This document shows positions 1-9,158 of a stretch of DNA of 64,000 nucleotides, piece by piece. Source of the DNA: Streptococcus sp. HF-1907 (GTDB taxonomy: Bacteria > Bacillota > Bacilli > Lactobacillales > Streptococcaceae); NCBI RefSeq assembly GCF_015594605.1, contig NZ_JADNQT010000002.1, forward strand, positions 1 through 64,000, written 5' to 3'. The notes below the pieces were generated by a model. That model was not told the DNA's origin and searched no databases. It saw nothing but the letters and a program-made list of their open reading frames with translations. Made by a program: the position numbers and the translations under genes. The first letter of the stretch is position 1; each line of letters begins with the position of its first letter.

Positions 1-294
1 CATCCTAAATACAATAATTCTAAGAGTTATCGCTTGAAGCGTAGTGTTGAGCCTATTATAGTCACTATCGTAGCTCGTTCCAGTGCTAAGTTTAAGAGAC
101 TTTACAAAGAACGGACGAGTATCGAGAAGCTAAATGGCGATTGGATAGGGATTTTCGTTTGGAAAATCACACCATTAGGGGCTTTAGCTAAAATGAAAGT
201 AGTTGTCACCATGAGCTTTCTAGTCATGGTAGGCTTCGCCTTGTACAAGCTCAATCACGGGCAGATGTCACAGTTAGCCAGTTGGGTTGTTTAA
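1..294 (+). pseudogene. Transposase, C-terminal fragment
   Basis: An open frame runs from the window edge to a stop at 292-294. The translated segment contains YKERTSIEKLNG, which resembles the conserved glutamate region (ER..IE..N) near the C-terminus of DDE transposases. Nothing can be said about the 5' part. The final residues match the 3' part of the second, internally deleted copy at 33 kb. With only the distal end visible, it is scored as a fragment and may be complete or decayed to the left. Confidence 0.6.
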
Positions 295-474
295 CTTTAA
301 AAGTTTCCCTTAAGACCAAGGGTGGCGTCTGTCCTTTTGGGGAGGACAGTACTCCTTTCAATTCTAAATCACACTGAACAAGGCGATTTGAGCACACCAT
401 ATTCTTTTTTGATGGTCAAAATGTTCCTCCAAAGAAGTGATAGATGGCAAAAAACGGACTTTCGGAATTGATTC
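1..474 (+). mobile_element. Insertion sequence remnant, 3' part (copy 1)
   Basis: The first 474 bases are the right-hand part of an insertion sequence that begins before the window. It ends in the terminal inverted repeat TTCGGAATTGATTC at 461-474. The last 256 bases (219-474) are nearly identical, in inverted orientation, to 32809-33064, which is the right end of a second copy. The IS family is not certain; the coding part looks like a DDE transposase of the IS4/IS5/IS1182 type. The target duplication cannot be tested because the left end is outside the window. Confidence 0.8.
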
Positions 475-523
475 AATTAGAAAACACCTTGCAGTGTCGC
501 ATTTTTTAGGTTAAACTTATGGT

Positions 524-1435
524 ATGCGTATCCAACAATTACATTACATTATTAAAATCGTAGAAACCGGAAGTATGAACGAAGCTGCCAAGCAACTTTT
601 CATCACTCAACCAAGCCTCTCCAATGCTGTACGTGACCTTGAGCGGGAGATGGGTATTGATATTTTTATCCGAAACCCTAAAGGAATCACTCTGACTAAG
701 GACGGTGTTGAGTTTCTATCCTATGCTCGCCAAGTGGTTGAGCAAACTGCCCTTTTAGAAGAGCGTTACAAGGGACAGAATAAAAATCGAGAATTATTCA
801 GCGTCTCTGCCCAGCACTATGCTTTTGTGGTCAATGCTTTTGTCTCACTGCTTGAAGGGACTGACATGACGCGCTACGAGCTCTTCCTTCGTGAGACAAG
901 GACCTGGGAAATCATCGATGACGTTAAAAATTTTCGTTCAGAGATCGGCGTCCTCTTCCTTAATAGTTATAACCGAGATGTTTTGACCAAGATGTTTGAT
1001 GATAATCATCTGACTTACACCAGTTTATTTACGACCAAGCCACACATTTTTGTCAGCAAGAATAATCCGCTAGCGCAGAAAAAAAACGTTTCTCTCAGTG
1101 ACTTAGAGGACTTTCCCTACCTCAGTTATGACCAAGGCATTCACAATTCGTTCTATTTTTCAGAAGAGATTCTCTCTCAATTTTCACATAAAAAATCAAT
1201 CGTAGTCAGCGACCGCGCGACTCTGTTTAATCTCCTTATCGGATTGGACGGCTACACGATTGCAACAGGGATTCTCAATAGTAATCTAAACGGTGATAAT
1301 ATCGTTTCAATTCCTCTTGATGTTGATGATATTATTGATATCGTTTACATCAGACATGAAAAAGCGAACCTCTCTAAGATGGGAGAAAGATTTATTGATT
1401 ATCTTCTAGAAGAAGTTAAATTTGATAAAGACTAG
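524..1435 (+). CDS. cpsY: LysR-family transcriptional regulator, CpsY/MtaR type
   Basis: A 303-residue protein with an N-terminal winged helix-turn-helix (about residues 2-60, including AAKQLFITQPSLSNAV) and a LysR substrate-binding domain (about 90-295). The sequence is very like streptococcal CpsY/MtaR, regulators tied to methionine uptake and, by position, to capsule or EPS loci. In related streptococci this gene adjoins the capsule/EPS cluster, so such a cluster may lie left of the window (inference). The ATG at 524 has only a weak Shine-Dalgarno (AGG 12 nt upstream), and an IS end lies 50 bp upstream, so its native promoter region may be disturbed. A MET-box candidate, the predicted target of this family, lies upstream of metA at 32150-32166. 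The exact CpsY versus MtaR naming is uncertain. Confidence 0.8.
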   Translation: MRIQQLHYIIKIVETGSMNEAAKQLFITQPSLSNAVRDLEREMGIDIFIRNPKGITLTKDGVEFLSYARQVVEQTALLEERYKGQNKNRELFSVSAQHYAFVVNAFVSLLEGTDMTRYELFLRETRTWEIIDDVKNFRSEIGVLFLNSYNRDVLTKMFDDNHLTYTSLFTTKPHIFVSKNNPLAQKKNVSLSDLEDFPYLSYDQGIHNSFYFSEEILSQFSHKKSIVVSDRATLFNLLIGLDGYTIATGILNSNLNGDNIVSIPLDVDDIIDIVYIRHEKANLSKMGERFIDYLLEEVKFDKD

Positions 1436-1437
1436 AT

Positions 1438-1474
1438 AAAAATGACTAAGAGCAAATTCTCCTAGTCATTTTTA
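1438..1474. terminator. Bidirectional terminator between cpsY and the HEPN gene
   Basis: An inverted repeat with arms AAAAATGACTA and TAGTCATTTTT sits between two convergent genes. It gives a GC-containing stem with a U-run on both strands, so it should end both transcripts. Confidence 0.8.
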
Positions 1475-2251
1475 TTATTCTTCATTTAATATTTGAGTGA
1501 TGATAATTCTATTTATTTTATCAAAATGAAATTCTCTTGTATCGTAGACAATCCCCACTTGCTTGGCCAAGTAGATGATTTGGTTAAGGAATTCTTGTGA
1601 TGAAAAGCCTGTCGTGCGATGCAGCTCTTCCTCATCAAAAGCCTTAATCAGATGGGCAAGAGGATTTCTGACCGAGCGTTCAAACTCTCTCAGATTAAGA
1701 ACGGTCTGCTTGATTTCAGGTCTTGCCTGCGTGCGCTGGATACATTCAGCCAGACTTTCGGTGGTTACTTTAAAATCAATCCAATCCGAAAAAATCACCT
1801 TAAGTTTAGGGTCATCTGATTTGTCGATTAACTTTCTCTCCCACTTATCATACTTAGCATTTTTTGAATTCTTAATATAGCTTTCAATGTCAGGCACTTC
1901 TTCTTTCAGAATTGCTAAAAATAATCGATAGAGAATCGGACTGACTGCTCTCACAAAGTCAATGATATTGCCGTTTCGAACCTTAGCTTCTAAGTCCATA
2001 ATATAATTAGCCAAGCGCTCATTTTCCAAGTCATTTGAAACTAGTCTAATCTGATACTTATCCTCGATAGACTGAACTTGTTGCTCATGCGCAAAAATGA
2101 AGTCAACATTGAGCTCACGTCGCTCCTTCATCAGTTCTAAAAGAAAATGGAACTCCTCTGAAGAATGGTCAAAAGCACACGCCAATTGAAGGGCATTATA
2201 ATAGGAATAGTTTCCAACTAAAACACTTAATACTGTCGCAAGCTCTGCCAT
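1475..2251 (-). CDS. Csm6-like HEPN-domain protein lacking a CARF domain
   Basis: A 258-residue, mostly helical protein. The C-terminal third carries REFERSVRNPLAHLIKAF, with an R-x4-H motif at about Arg195-His200. This is the catalytic signature of HEPN ribonucleases, and its context resembles the HEPN domain of type III-A CRISPR effector Csm6. The N-terminus (VGNYSYYNALQLA) resembles the helical linker segment that follows the CARF domain in Csm6. No Rossmann-like CARF domain and no CRISPR array or cas gene are visible. The gene starts 17 nt after deoD and is probably the last cistron of the nucleoside-salvage operon. RNase activity is inferred from the motif; what would trigger it is unknown. 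It may equally be a relic of Csm6. Confidence 0.6.
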   Translation of the reverse strand: MAELATVLSVLVGNYSYYNALQLACAFDHSSEEFHFLLELMKERRELNVDFIFAHEQQVQSIEDKYQIRLVSNDLENERLANYIMDLEAKVRNGNIIDFVRAVSPILYRLFLAILKEEVPDIESYIKNSKNAKYDKWERKLIDKSDDPKLKVIFSDWIDFKVTTESLAECIQRTQARPEIKQTVLNLREFERSVRNPLAHLIKAFDEEELHRTTGFSSQEFLNQIIYLAKQVGIVYDTREFHFDKINRIIITQILNEE

Positions 2252-2268
2252 TTTTCCACCTCATCCTT

Positions 2269-2979
2269 TTAGTCTGCAATAAGAGTTTCTAATCCAACTT
2301 TCATCATGTCGGTGAAGGTTGTTTGACGCTCTTCAGCTGTCGTATCCTCTTCTGGATGAACCAAGCTGTCTGAAATGGTCATGATACCAAGAGCCTCCAC
2401 ACCATGTTGCGCAGCAAGATAGTAAAGCGCTGCCGCTTCCATTTCGATAGCGTGGACACCAAGTTTACCGAGCGCCATGTTGCGTTCAGGCATACTTGAA
2501 TAGAAGACATCGGAAGACAAGACCGAACCAACGTGCGTTGTAATATTCATGTCTTTAGCAATATGGTAGGCCTTGTCAAGCAAGTCAAAACTTGCAATTT
2601 GTGGAAAATCGTATTCTGGCCAGTCATTGCGGATGATGTTTGAATTTGTTGCTGCCGCTTGAGCTAGGACAAGTTCGCGGACATGAACATCTGTGTTAAC
2701 AGAACCTGCTGTCCCGACGCGAATAAGTTTTTTCACACCGTAGTCAACAATTAGCTCGCGCGTATAGATTGAAATGGATGGCATTCCCATCCCAGTCCCC
2801 ATGACAGAAATACGTTGACCTTTGTAGGTACCTGTGTAACCGAACATATTACGGACATGGTTAAAGCAGACAGCATCTTCTAAAAAGTTTTCAGCAATGA
2901 ATTTTGCACGAAGGGGGTCACCCGGCAACAAAATTTTATCAGCAATTTCACCTTGTTTAGCTTCGATATGGATTGACAT
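2269..2979 (-). CDS. deoD: Purine-nucleoside phosphorylase, DeoD type (hexameric)
   Basis: A 236-residue trimeric-fold PNP of the PNP_UDP_1 family. It phosphorolyses purine (deoxy)ribonucleosides to the base and (deoxy)ribose-1-phosphate in the cytoplasm. Visible family features are [14 protein letters not shown] at the N-terminus (phosphate site), [23 protein letters not shown] and the substrate-binding [20 protein letters not shown] near residue 200 holds the catalytic Asp. Length matches the family. It lies 12 nt downstream of a broken ClC gene and just ahead of the HEPN gene, in one directional run with rpiA, deoB and punA. Confidence 0.95.
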   Translation of the reverse strand: MSIHIEAKQGEIADKILLPGDPLRAKFIAENFLEDAVCFNHVRNMFGYTGTYKGQRISVMGTGMGMPSISIYTRELIVDYGVKKLIRVGTAGSVNTDVHVRELVLAQAAATNSNIIRNDWPEYDFPQIASFDLLDKAYHIAKDMNITTHVGSVLSSDVFYSSMPERNMALGKLGVHAIEMEAAALYYLAAQHGVEALGIMTISDSLVHPEEDTTAEERQTTFTDMMKVGLETLIAD

Positions 2980-2991
2980 AATTGACTCTTT

Positions 2992-4230
2992 CTATTGTAA
3001 TAAATAACGATCGTAAACTGTTGTCAGTGCAACAATCACGATAAGTGGAATGAGGGTTTGATTTGTTTGCACAGTAAATGACACAACCAAGCCTACCACT
3101 GTTAAGGGAGCCTTCATAGTGGTCGTCAAAAAAATGCTTGCGCCAACCAAGGACAAATCGACTAAAGATAAACTACTTCCAGGAAACAAGAAGTTTAGCA
3201 ATACTCCCAGCAAATAAGCAAGGGCTACGCCCAATGAAAAAGAAGGTATCAAGGTACCTCAGTAACCCCCATCTTTCAACGTTAACAAAGGAAGGATTAC
3301 TTTTAAGGCGACTAGAATTAGGAGCGACCAAGTGACCGTAGGTTTATCAAAAATAAATTGCGCTATGGCACTGCCATTTTCCAGAACTTCAGGGATTTTG
3401 ATAGCGAATCCTGCGGTAAAAAGAGTCACAAGTGGTAGGTGCTAAAGAATCCTCTTATCTTTAATGCGAATACGGTCAGCCTTTTTAGTCATTTTACGGA
3501 ACCATGCTGCAAAGGGAGGCAGTAATAAAACTAGCAAGATTTCAGCAAACAGTTGCCAAATGGACGTTTTTCTTTGAAAAGTGGCCACTTGATACAAAGG
3601 CACTGTCGGGACTGTTAGCTGAGCAATGTAAGCTGCCAAATAGGTAGTAGTCGCTACGATTGAAATACGTCGTAGTGAAACACCAAGTGCCAAGGTTTCA
3701 AAAGCAAAGAAGACACTCGCTAATGGCACCTGATAAACTACAGCTAAACCAGCTAAGGCACCGCAAATAATCATTAGTTTGCGGTCTACAAGATTGAGCG
3801 AACATTTAGTAACTATTCTCCCAGCTGTCAAAGCACCAATTTCTCTTGAAGCACCTTCTTTGCCAACGGGTGCTCCTGCCCCTACAAAAATCAGTTGTAG
3901 AAAAGCGTGTAGCGTATGTTGCCAGTAGCCAGGGCTACGAACTCTCATCATCCGCATTATTAACCTGCGCCTTGATCGAATACAATCTACGTGAACTGGA
4001 CTGCAACCAATACCAGATAGCAGCAGCTAAAAGGATGAGATGGGCCAGAAACGATGGCTTAGCGGTGCTAAAGCGAATAAACGATTGGTGTCTTCGTCGG
4101 TAGTCCCATAAGCTATTTTCTCAACAAGTTTTAGGGCAAGGTTCATTAGAATACCACCAAGACCAACACATAGTCCAGTCATTAGGGTGGCAATCACTAA
4201 TTTTACTGTGTAGTCATTTTTTCTAGACAT
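2992..4230 (-). pseudogene. ClC-family chloride channel/antiporter, frameshifted
   Basis: Three open segments on the minus strand (4027-4230, 3442-3957, 2992-3252) together spell a ClC membrane protein but lie in different frames. The first holds the N-terminus with a membrane segment (VIATLMTGLCVGLGGI). The second carries the selectivity-filter motif GAGAPVGKEGASREIG followed by further hydrophobic helices. The third is the hydrophobic C-terminal part. At least two frame breaks (near 4030 and 3250-3440) make it a likely non-functional ion or fluoride/chloride transporter. Its start overlaps the end of the GATase gene by 8 nt, showing that it was once translated in the salvage operon. Confidence 0.85.
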
Positions 4231-4933
4231 TCTCTGTTAGTTCGTCTAAGAAGTTGTAAAGATAATGATTCATTTCATCATAATTGTAAGCCAAGATTTC
4301 TGACGAAGACTGAACATAAGGCTCTTTTAAGCTCTCACCTTCTAAATCATCTTCCTCAGCAATTAAACCTGCAACCAAGTCCTTTGAAAATTCCATGTGG
4401 CACTGGAAGCCAAACTGCTTATCACCAAATTTGACAATCTGTCTTGGACAACCCTGACTTTCTGCCAGCACAAGTGCCCCCTTTGGTAACCCTGGCATAT
4501 CCCCATGCCAGTGACCTGTGACAAATTGCGAAGGAAAAGCCTTGAACAGTGGTTCTTGCTTGCCTGCGTCCGTCAATGTCACTTGAAAATTTCCGATTTC
4601 CTTGTGAGGACTATGCTTGACACCTGCTCCGAAGGCTTCGCCTAATAGCTGTGCTCCTAAGCAAACCCCGACTAGGGGTTTGTTAGCGCTAGCCATGGCT
4701 TGCATCAAAGCAATTTCAGCCTTAGCGTCAAAATGCGGGCAGTCCTCCTTAGTTGTTTTAGGACTTTGCGGTCCGCCCATGACAATCAACATATCGATAG
4801 GGTCAACTGATGCAGGAAGCTTTTCGCCCTTATAGAGCAAGGTCTTAGTCACTTGATGATTGCGGTCCTGTGCCCATTTTTCGTAAGCGCCAGGTGCCTC
4901 AAAAGACTCATGAATGATAAAATGAATACGCAT
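4223..4933 (-). CDS. Class I glutamine amidotransferase-like protein
   Basis: A 236-residue protein with a class I GATase fold. The nucleophile elbow is GVCLGAQLLGEA (Cys at about residue 94), and the partner His is in FGFQCHMEFS (about residue 180). An oxyanion-loop sequence (VMGGPQS) precedes them. The family includes GMP-synthase-like and gamma-glutamyl hydrolases; the specific substrate cannot be assigned. It starts one base after punA ends, so it is translated with the nucleoside genes, and a purine-related role is possible but unproven. Confidence 0.85.
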   Translation of the reverse strand: MRIHFIIHESFEAPGAYEKWAQDRNHQVTKTLLYKGEKLPASVDPIDMLIVMGGPQSPKTTKEDCPHFDAKAEIALMQAMASANKPLVGVCLGAQLLGEAFGAGVKHSPHKEIGNFQVTLTDAGKQEPLFKAFPSQFVTGHWHGDMPGLPKGALVLAESQGCPRQIVKFGDKQFGFQCHMEFSKDLVAGLIAEEDDLEGESLKEPYVQSSSEILAYNYDEMNHYLYNFLDELTENV

Positions 4934-4934
4934 C

Positions 4935-5744
4935 TTACAACTCCTTAATTAGGGCTTTAACGAGTCCTTTGAAGTCTTCTTTGATACGTTGCGTCACTTC
5001 AACCACTTCTTCGTGATTGAGTTCAGATTGGAAACCTGCGGCAAAGTTGGTGATAGCAGAGATTCCTAAGACTTTCAAGCCTGAGTGAGCGGCGACGATT
5101 ACCTCTGGAACTGTTGACATACCAACAGCTTGAGCGCCCATCGTTTGGAAGGCACGGATTTCAGCTGGGGTTTCATAAGCTGGCCCAGTCACACCGATGT
5201 AGACACCTTCTTCAAGTTTGATGTTTTGTTTTTGAGCAATAGCTTGCGCTTTCTCACGATAAGCAGCTGTGTAAGCATCTGACATATCTGGAAAACGTGG
5301 ACCAAATTCATCCAAGTTAGCACCAATCAATGGATTGGTACCTGTAAAGTTAATGTGGTCTTTGATAAGCATTAAAGTGCCAGGACCAAAACCAATACCT
5401 CCAGCAGCATTGGTCACAAGTACAGAATGGCAACCAAGTGCTTTCATGATACGAACTGGGAAAGTCACCACTTCCATCGGATTGCCTTCATAGAAATGGA
5501 AACGTCCTTGGAGAGCAAGGACTTTGCGCCCAGCAAGGTCACCATAAACCAATTTGCCAGCATGCCCAACAACTGTTGAACGACCCCAGTTTGGGATATC
5601 AGCATAATCAACTACGATTGCATTTTCAATCTCTTCAGCCAATTCACCTAAACCTGACCCCAAAATCAAACCAAATTCTGGTTCTATCATGCCTTTAGCT
5701 CGTAGGAAATCACGTGTTTCGTAGATTTTTTCTAGTAATGTCAT
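4935..5744 (-). CDS. punA: Purine-nucleoside phosphorylase, trimeric (PunA type)
   Basis: A 269-residue low-molecular-mass PNP, acting on guanosine and inosine class nucleosides. Family marks are LILGSGLGELAEEI (phosphate loop), VGHAGKLVYG, LQGRFHFYEG, VTNAAGGIG and the base-binding stretch AVGMSTVPEVIVAAHSGLK. Length is typical. It lies 71 nt downstream of deoB; together with DeoD this operon carries both PNP types, covering 6-oxo and 6-amino purine nucleosides. Released pentose-1-phosphate feeds DeoB. Confidence 0.93.
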   Translation of the reverse strand: MTLLEKIYETRDFLRAKGMIEPEFGLILGSGLGELAEEIENAIVVDYADIPNWGRSTVVGHAGKLVYGDLAGRKVLALQGRFHFYEGNPMEVVTFPVRIMKALGCHSVLVTNAAGGIGFGPGTLMLIKDHINFTGTNPLIGANLDEFGPRFPDMSDAYTAAYREKAQAIAQKQNIKLEEGVYIGVTGPAYETPAEIRAFQTMGAQAVGMSTVPEVIVAAHSGLKVLGISAITNFAAGFQSELNHEEVVEVTQRIKEDFKGLVKALIKEL

Positions 5745-5815
5745 GTTTTACCTCGTAAAATAATTCAATCAGTAGATTTGTCTGCTAGTCTCTTTTAGAC
5801 GGAGTGAATAGAAAC

Positions 5816-7027
5816 TTAGACCAATTTATCCAAGAATGATTCACCAATCATAGCAGTGTCAACACTAAAGTTTTCAGCAATTGTCGCTGAAATATCTGAG
5901 AAATGACCTACTGGAATGACTCCGTTACCTGTGAATGCTGGGCTATAAGCCAAAAGTGGAATGTACTCACGTGTATGGTCTGTTCCTGCATAGGTTGGGT
6001 CATTTCCGTGGTCAGCCGTAATCAAAAGAAGGTCCTTGTCGCGCATTGCGTCGATAATTTCTGGAAGTCGGTTGTCAAATTCATGCAAGCAATCACGGTA
6101 GCCATGTGCGTTACGACGGTGACCGTAAAGGGCATCAAAGTCAACCAAGTTGGTGAAAGAGAAGCCTTTCTCAAACTCTGGAAGACCCATTGTTTTAATC
6201 AAAGTATCCATACCATGGCTGTTTGATTTATTGTGTCCCATGTCATGGTTGATACCTGAACCGTTGAAAATATCATTAATTTTACCAACAGCGTAGGTAT
6301 CAATGCCTGCTTCGTCCAATTTATTTAGGACGGTTGGGGCAAATGGTGATACGGCAAGATCGCGACGGTTAGCTGTGCGAGTGAAGTTGCCAGGTTCACC
6401 GACGTATGGACGTGCAATGATACGACCAAGAAGCGCTGGTCGTTCCAAAGTAATTGAACGAGCATATTCACAGATGCGGTACAACTCATCAAGTGGAATA
6501 ATGTCTTCGTGTGCAGCGATTTGAAGCACTGGGTCAGCTGATGTGTAAATAATCAATTCACCAGTTTCCATTTGGCGAGCACCAAAGTCTTCAATAACTT
6601 GTGTTCCTGAGTAAGGTTTGTTAGCTTCGCGGATAACTTTACGGCCAGAAAATTCTTCGATTTTTGTGATAATTTCTTCTGGGAAGCCATTCCAGAAAGT
6701 ATCGAAAGGTTCCGTAATGTTAAGTCCCATGATTTCCCAGTGACCTGTCATGGTATCTTTTCCGAGAGAAACTTCCTGCAGTTTTGTTGCATAACCGCTT
6801 GGATTTTCTTCGGCTGGAACTGTTTTTAGGGCTTGTGGGCGAGGAATATTTCCTAGACCAATTTTTGCCATGTTAGGGACATCAAGTCCTACTGTTTTTG
6901 AAATGTGACCGAGGGTATCTGATGCACCATCAGGAACACCGGCATTCTGGAAGTTATTTGCATCTGGTGCAGCACCAATACCAACAGAATCCAAAACTAC
7001 CAGGTGAATACGATCAAATTTAGACAT
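5816..7027 (-). CDS. deoB: Phosphopentomutase
   Basis: A 403-residue DeoB of the alkaline-phosphatase superfamily. It converts (deoxy)ribose-1-phosphate to the 5-phosphate. Metal-site motifs are visible: an N-terminal [14 protein letters not shown] (Asp ligands), [10 protein letters not shown] (the Thr phosphoacceptor), and C-terminal [11 protein letters not shown] and [10 protein letters not shown] (Asp/His ligands). Length is standard. It is placed between rpiA and punA, so ribose-5-phosphate made here can enter the pentose phosphate pathway through RpiA. Confidence 0.96.
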   Translation of the reverse strand: MSKFDRIHLVVLDSVGIGAAPDANNFQNAGVPDGASDTLGHISKTVGLDVPNMAKIGLGNIPRPQALKTVPAEENPSGYATKLQEVSLGKDTMTGHWEIMGLNITEPFDTFWNGFPEEIITKIEEFSGRKVIREANKPYSGTQVIEDFGARQMETGELIIYTSADPVLQIAAHEDIIPLDELYRICEYARSITLERPALLGRIIARPYVGEPGNFTRTANRRDLAVSPFAPTVLNKLDEAGIDTYAVGKINDIFNGSGINHDMGHNKSNSHGMDTLIKTMGLPEFEKGFSFTNLVDFDALYGHRRNAHGYRDCLHEFDNRLPEIIDAMRDKDLLLITADHGNDPTYAGTDHTREYIPLLAYSPAFTGNGVIPVGHFSDISATIAENFSVDTAMIGESFLDKLV

Positions 7028-7088
7028 AATATTTATCCTTTTCTAGGGTGGTTACGGTTGGCACCCAAAACCTATAAAATATCTTAGC

Positions 7089-7766
7089 TTATTTATCTGA
7101 TTCAAGAATTTGAACACCGTCTTTGCCGGCCACGATGACTTTGTTGACCATACCGTTGAAAAGTCCATGTTCGACAACACCGACTGTGTGGTCTAATTCA
7201 TTTGCTAGGGCATCAGCGTCAGCAATTTTTCCTAAATCTAAATCAATGATGAAGTTCCCCATGTCAGTCACAAAACGCTTGCCATTAACTTGACGAAAAG
7301 CTGGTTTGTAGCCTTTAGCTTCAAATACACGCAAAAGACGTTCAGAGCCGTACTGAACAACTTCGACAGGAAGTTTGAAAGCACCGAGAGTGTCCACGAG
7401 TTTGCTCTCATCCACAACCCAGATGTAGTCTTTGGTTGGTGTTGCCACAATTTTCTCCATGAGGAGGGCACCACCACCACCTTTGATACCGTTAAAGTTA
7501 GGGTCGACCTCATCAGCACCATCGACGGTGACATCAATCACATCAATATCATCGGCTGATTTCAAGGGAATGCCTAAACTTTCAGCTTGAGCAGTTGTTT
7601 GACTTGACGTTGTGACACCAACAACAGACAAGCCTTCTTCTTTAACACGGCGACCAATCTCTTCAACAAAGAAATAAGCTGTTGAGCCTGTTCCAAGTCC
7701 TACGGTCATTCCATCTTTAACATATTGAGCTGCGGTAACGCCAGCAATTTTTTTCAATTCGTCCAT
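7089..7766 (-). CDS. rpiA: Ribose-5-phosphate isomerase A
   Basis: A 225-residue RpiA that interconverts ribose-5-phosphate and ribulose-5-phosphate. Motifs: [11 protein letters not shown] (substrate loop), [29 protein letters not shown] (catalytic Asp/Glu/Lys region). The start was placed at ATG 7766 (MDELKKIAG), because AGGAG lies 6 nt upstream and it matches family N-termini; an in-frame ATG ten codons earlier lacks a good site. It is the first gene of the nucleoside-salvage operon. Confidence 0.95.
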   Translation of the reverse strand: MDELKKIAGVTAAQYVKDGMTVGLGTGSTAYFFVEEIGRRVKEEGLSVVGVTTSSQTTAQAESLGIPLKSADDIDVIDVTVDGADEVDPNFNGIKGGGGALLMEKIVATPTKDYIWVVDESKLVDTLGAFKLPVEVVQYGSERLLRVFEAKGYKPAFRQVNGKRFVTDMGNFIIDLDLGKIADADALANELDHTVGVVEHGLFNGMVNKVIVAGKDGVQILESDK

Positions 7767-7822
7767 GACTTCTCCTATGTGCTTTAAGTTCATCATACAG
7801 GGCTAACCTGTTCCAATTTACT

Positions 7823-7860
7823 ATTATACCATGTTTTACTTAATTGTCGAAAGCATTTTC
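7823..7860 (-). promoter_or_regulatory. rpiA operon promoter with overlapping cre-like site
   Basis: On the minus strand, -35 TTCGAC (7846-7851), a 17-nt spacer and -10 TATAAT (7823-7828, preceded by TGG). CGAAAGCATTTTC at 7848-7860 matches 11 of 13 positions of the catabolite-response core TGAAARCGYTTTC and covers the -35. Repression by CcpA is inferred. Confidence 0.6.
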
Positions 7861-7914
7861 CACGGGGCTAGGCTAGTAAAAAGAGACCTTGGAGAAATTC
7901 CTTGGCCTCAAGTG

Positions 7915-8301
7915 TTATCCGAACGTATTTAAAAGCTGTAAGAGTTGTTGATTTTTAGAGATGAGATAGACGCCTACGGCTATAATGATAATCATCACTA
8001 CTGCTTTTGTCAGACCTCTCAGAAATCTGATAAAATAAGCCAAAATCATGGATAAAATAAACCAACCAATCGGTGAACTACCAAAGAAGCTCTGCCATTT
8101 CCCCAAATGGTCACCTACAAAAAGGCGAAGCCAATCTGGAATAAACGCTCTAATCTCGGCAAGTCGAACACTGTCGAGGCCTAGTTTTGAAGCAATGAGC
8201 AAACCTGTCGTCTGCAACCAAGTAAAAATCCCCGTGTTAAATAGCAAAAGAAAAGCTTGGTCAGGGTGCCGTCTGGCAAAGCGTTTAAGTTTTCTTAACA
8301 T
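7915..8301 (-). CDS. Small membrane protein of unknown function
   Basis: A 128-residue protein with a basic N-terminus (LRKLKRFARRH), a hydrophobic segment near residues 15-40, and two close hydrophobic helices near 77-115. No catalytic motif is recognised. It starts 15 nt after the metalloprotease-like gene upstream and is probably co-transcribed with it. The paired arrangement hints at a shared envelope role, but this is only inference. Confidence 0.7.
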   Translation of the reverse strand: MLRKLKRFARRHPDQAFLLLFNTGIFTWLQTTGLLIASKLGLDSVRLAEIRAFIPDWLRLFVGDHLGKWQSFFGSSPIGWFILSMILAYFIRFLRGLTKAVVMIIIIAVGVYLISKNQQLLQLLNTFG

Positions 8302-8316
8302 GTCTTTCTAAACTTT

Positions 8317-9033
8317 CTATGACTGATAGAGTTTCTTTAAAGCCTGAATGTCAGCGTCTTGGATACCAAAATAGGAACCTGACGACTGCATGACCGAATC
8401 TTCACTATCATCGTGCGACAAGCCCATAGCATGTCCCAATTCATGTTCTGCTGTATTGACAATTCGCTCGTAAGTATAGCCATATGAGTCATCAAGCAGA
8501 TAATAAGTATTCAACTTAACATCAACGTGAGTCAAATGGTTAGTTACAGCATTTGACTCTGTCTCCGCAAGTCCAGCCGCTTGCGTGCTCGCATCAGAAT
8601 AATCCGTGGCAATTATATCCGCGCTCGATTCATCAGTAGTCAATGTCAAGGTAAAAGCACCTGTTGCATTCCATGCTGTAATAGCCTCTTGGTAGGCAGA
8701 TACTAAGGTCGCATCCTGCGTCTTAATATAAATACTAGCACTATTTGTCGTCCACCTCGTACCGCTATAAACTTTAAGATCATCCGTCGTTAAGCTGGAC
8801 AGTTTTTTGGTGACATTGCTTGCGCTCTGTGATTGAAAATACTGGCTGACGGTTTGCAAGGTAGAAGAAATGCTTTGTGCCAGCGCTGATTGACTATGAT
8901 TAGCATAAAAAGCTAGACCAAGTACCACCAATGCAAGAACAATCGCCGTTCGTACCAATCGCCAAAAAACATTCCAAACCAAATGGATAAAGAACCTCGG
9001 GATTGCAAATAATATATGAAATAGATTTCGCAT
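8317..9033 (-). CDS. Membrane-anchored matrixin-like zinc metalloprotease
   Basis: A 238-residue protein when started at ATG 9033 (MRNLFHILF), which has GGTGAGGA upstream; a longer frame begins 34 codons earlier without support. An N-terminal hydrophobic stretch (about residues 10-45) anchors or exports it. The C-terminal domain has TAEHELGHAMGLSHDDSEDSVM, the HExxHxxGxxH zinc motif followed by the Met-turn typical of matrixin/astacin-type peptidases. Substrate is unknown, and action outside the membrane is inferred. No propeptide cysteine switch is evident. Confidence 0.85.
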   Translation of the reverse strand: MRNLFHILFAIPRFFIHLVWNVFWRLVRTAIVLALVVLGLAFYANHSQSALAQSISSTLQTVSQYFQSQSASNVTKKLSSLTTDDLKVYSGTRWTTNSASIYIKTQDATLVSAYQEAITAWNATGAFTLTLTTDESSADIIATDYSDASTQAAGLAETESNAVTNHLTHVDVKLNTYYLLDDSYGYTYERIVNTAEHELGHAMGLSHDDSEDSVMQSSGSYFGIQDADIQALKKLYQS

Positions 9034-9158
9034 GAAAATCCTCACCTTCTTAGTGTCATTAACAATCCTAAAACTTGAAAACTCAGTATACCAAGGTTTC
9101 CTTAAACTGACAAGTAAAAAGTATACAAACATCAAGATGTAACAGTCGTTAAGTCATA

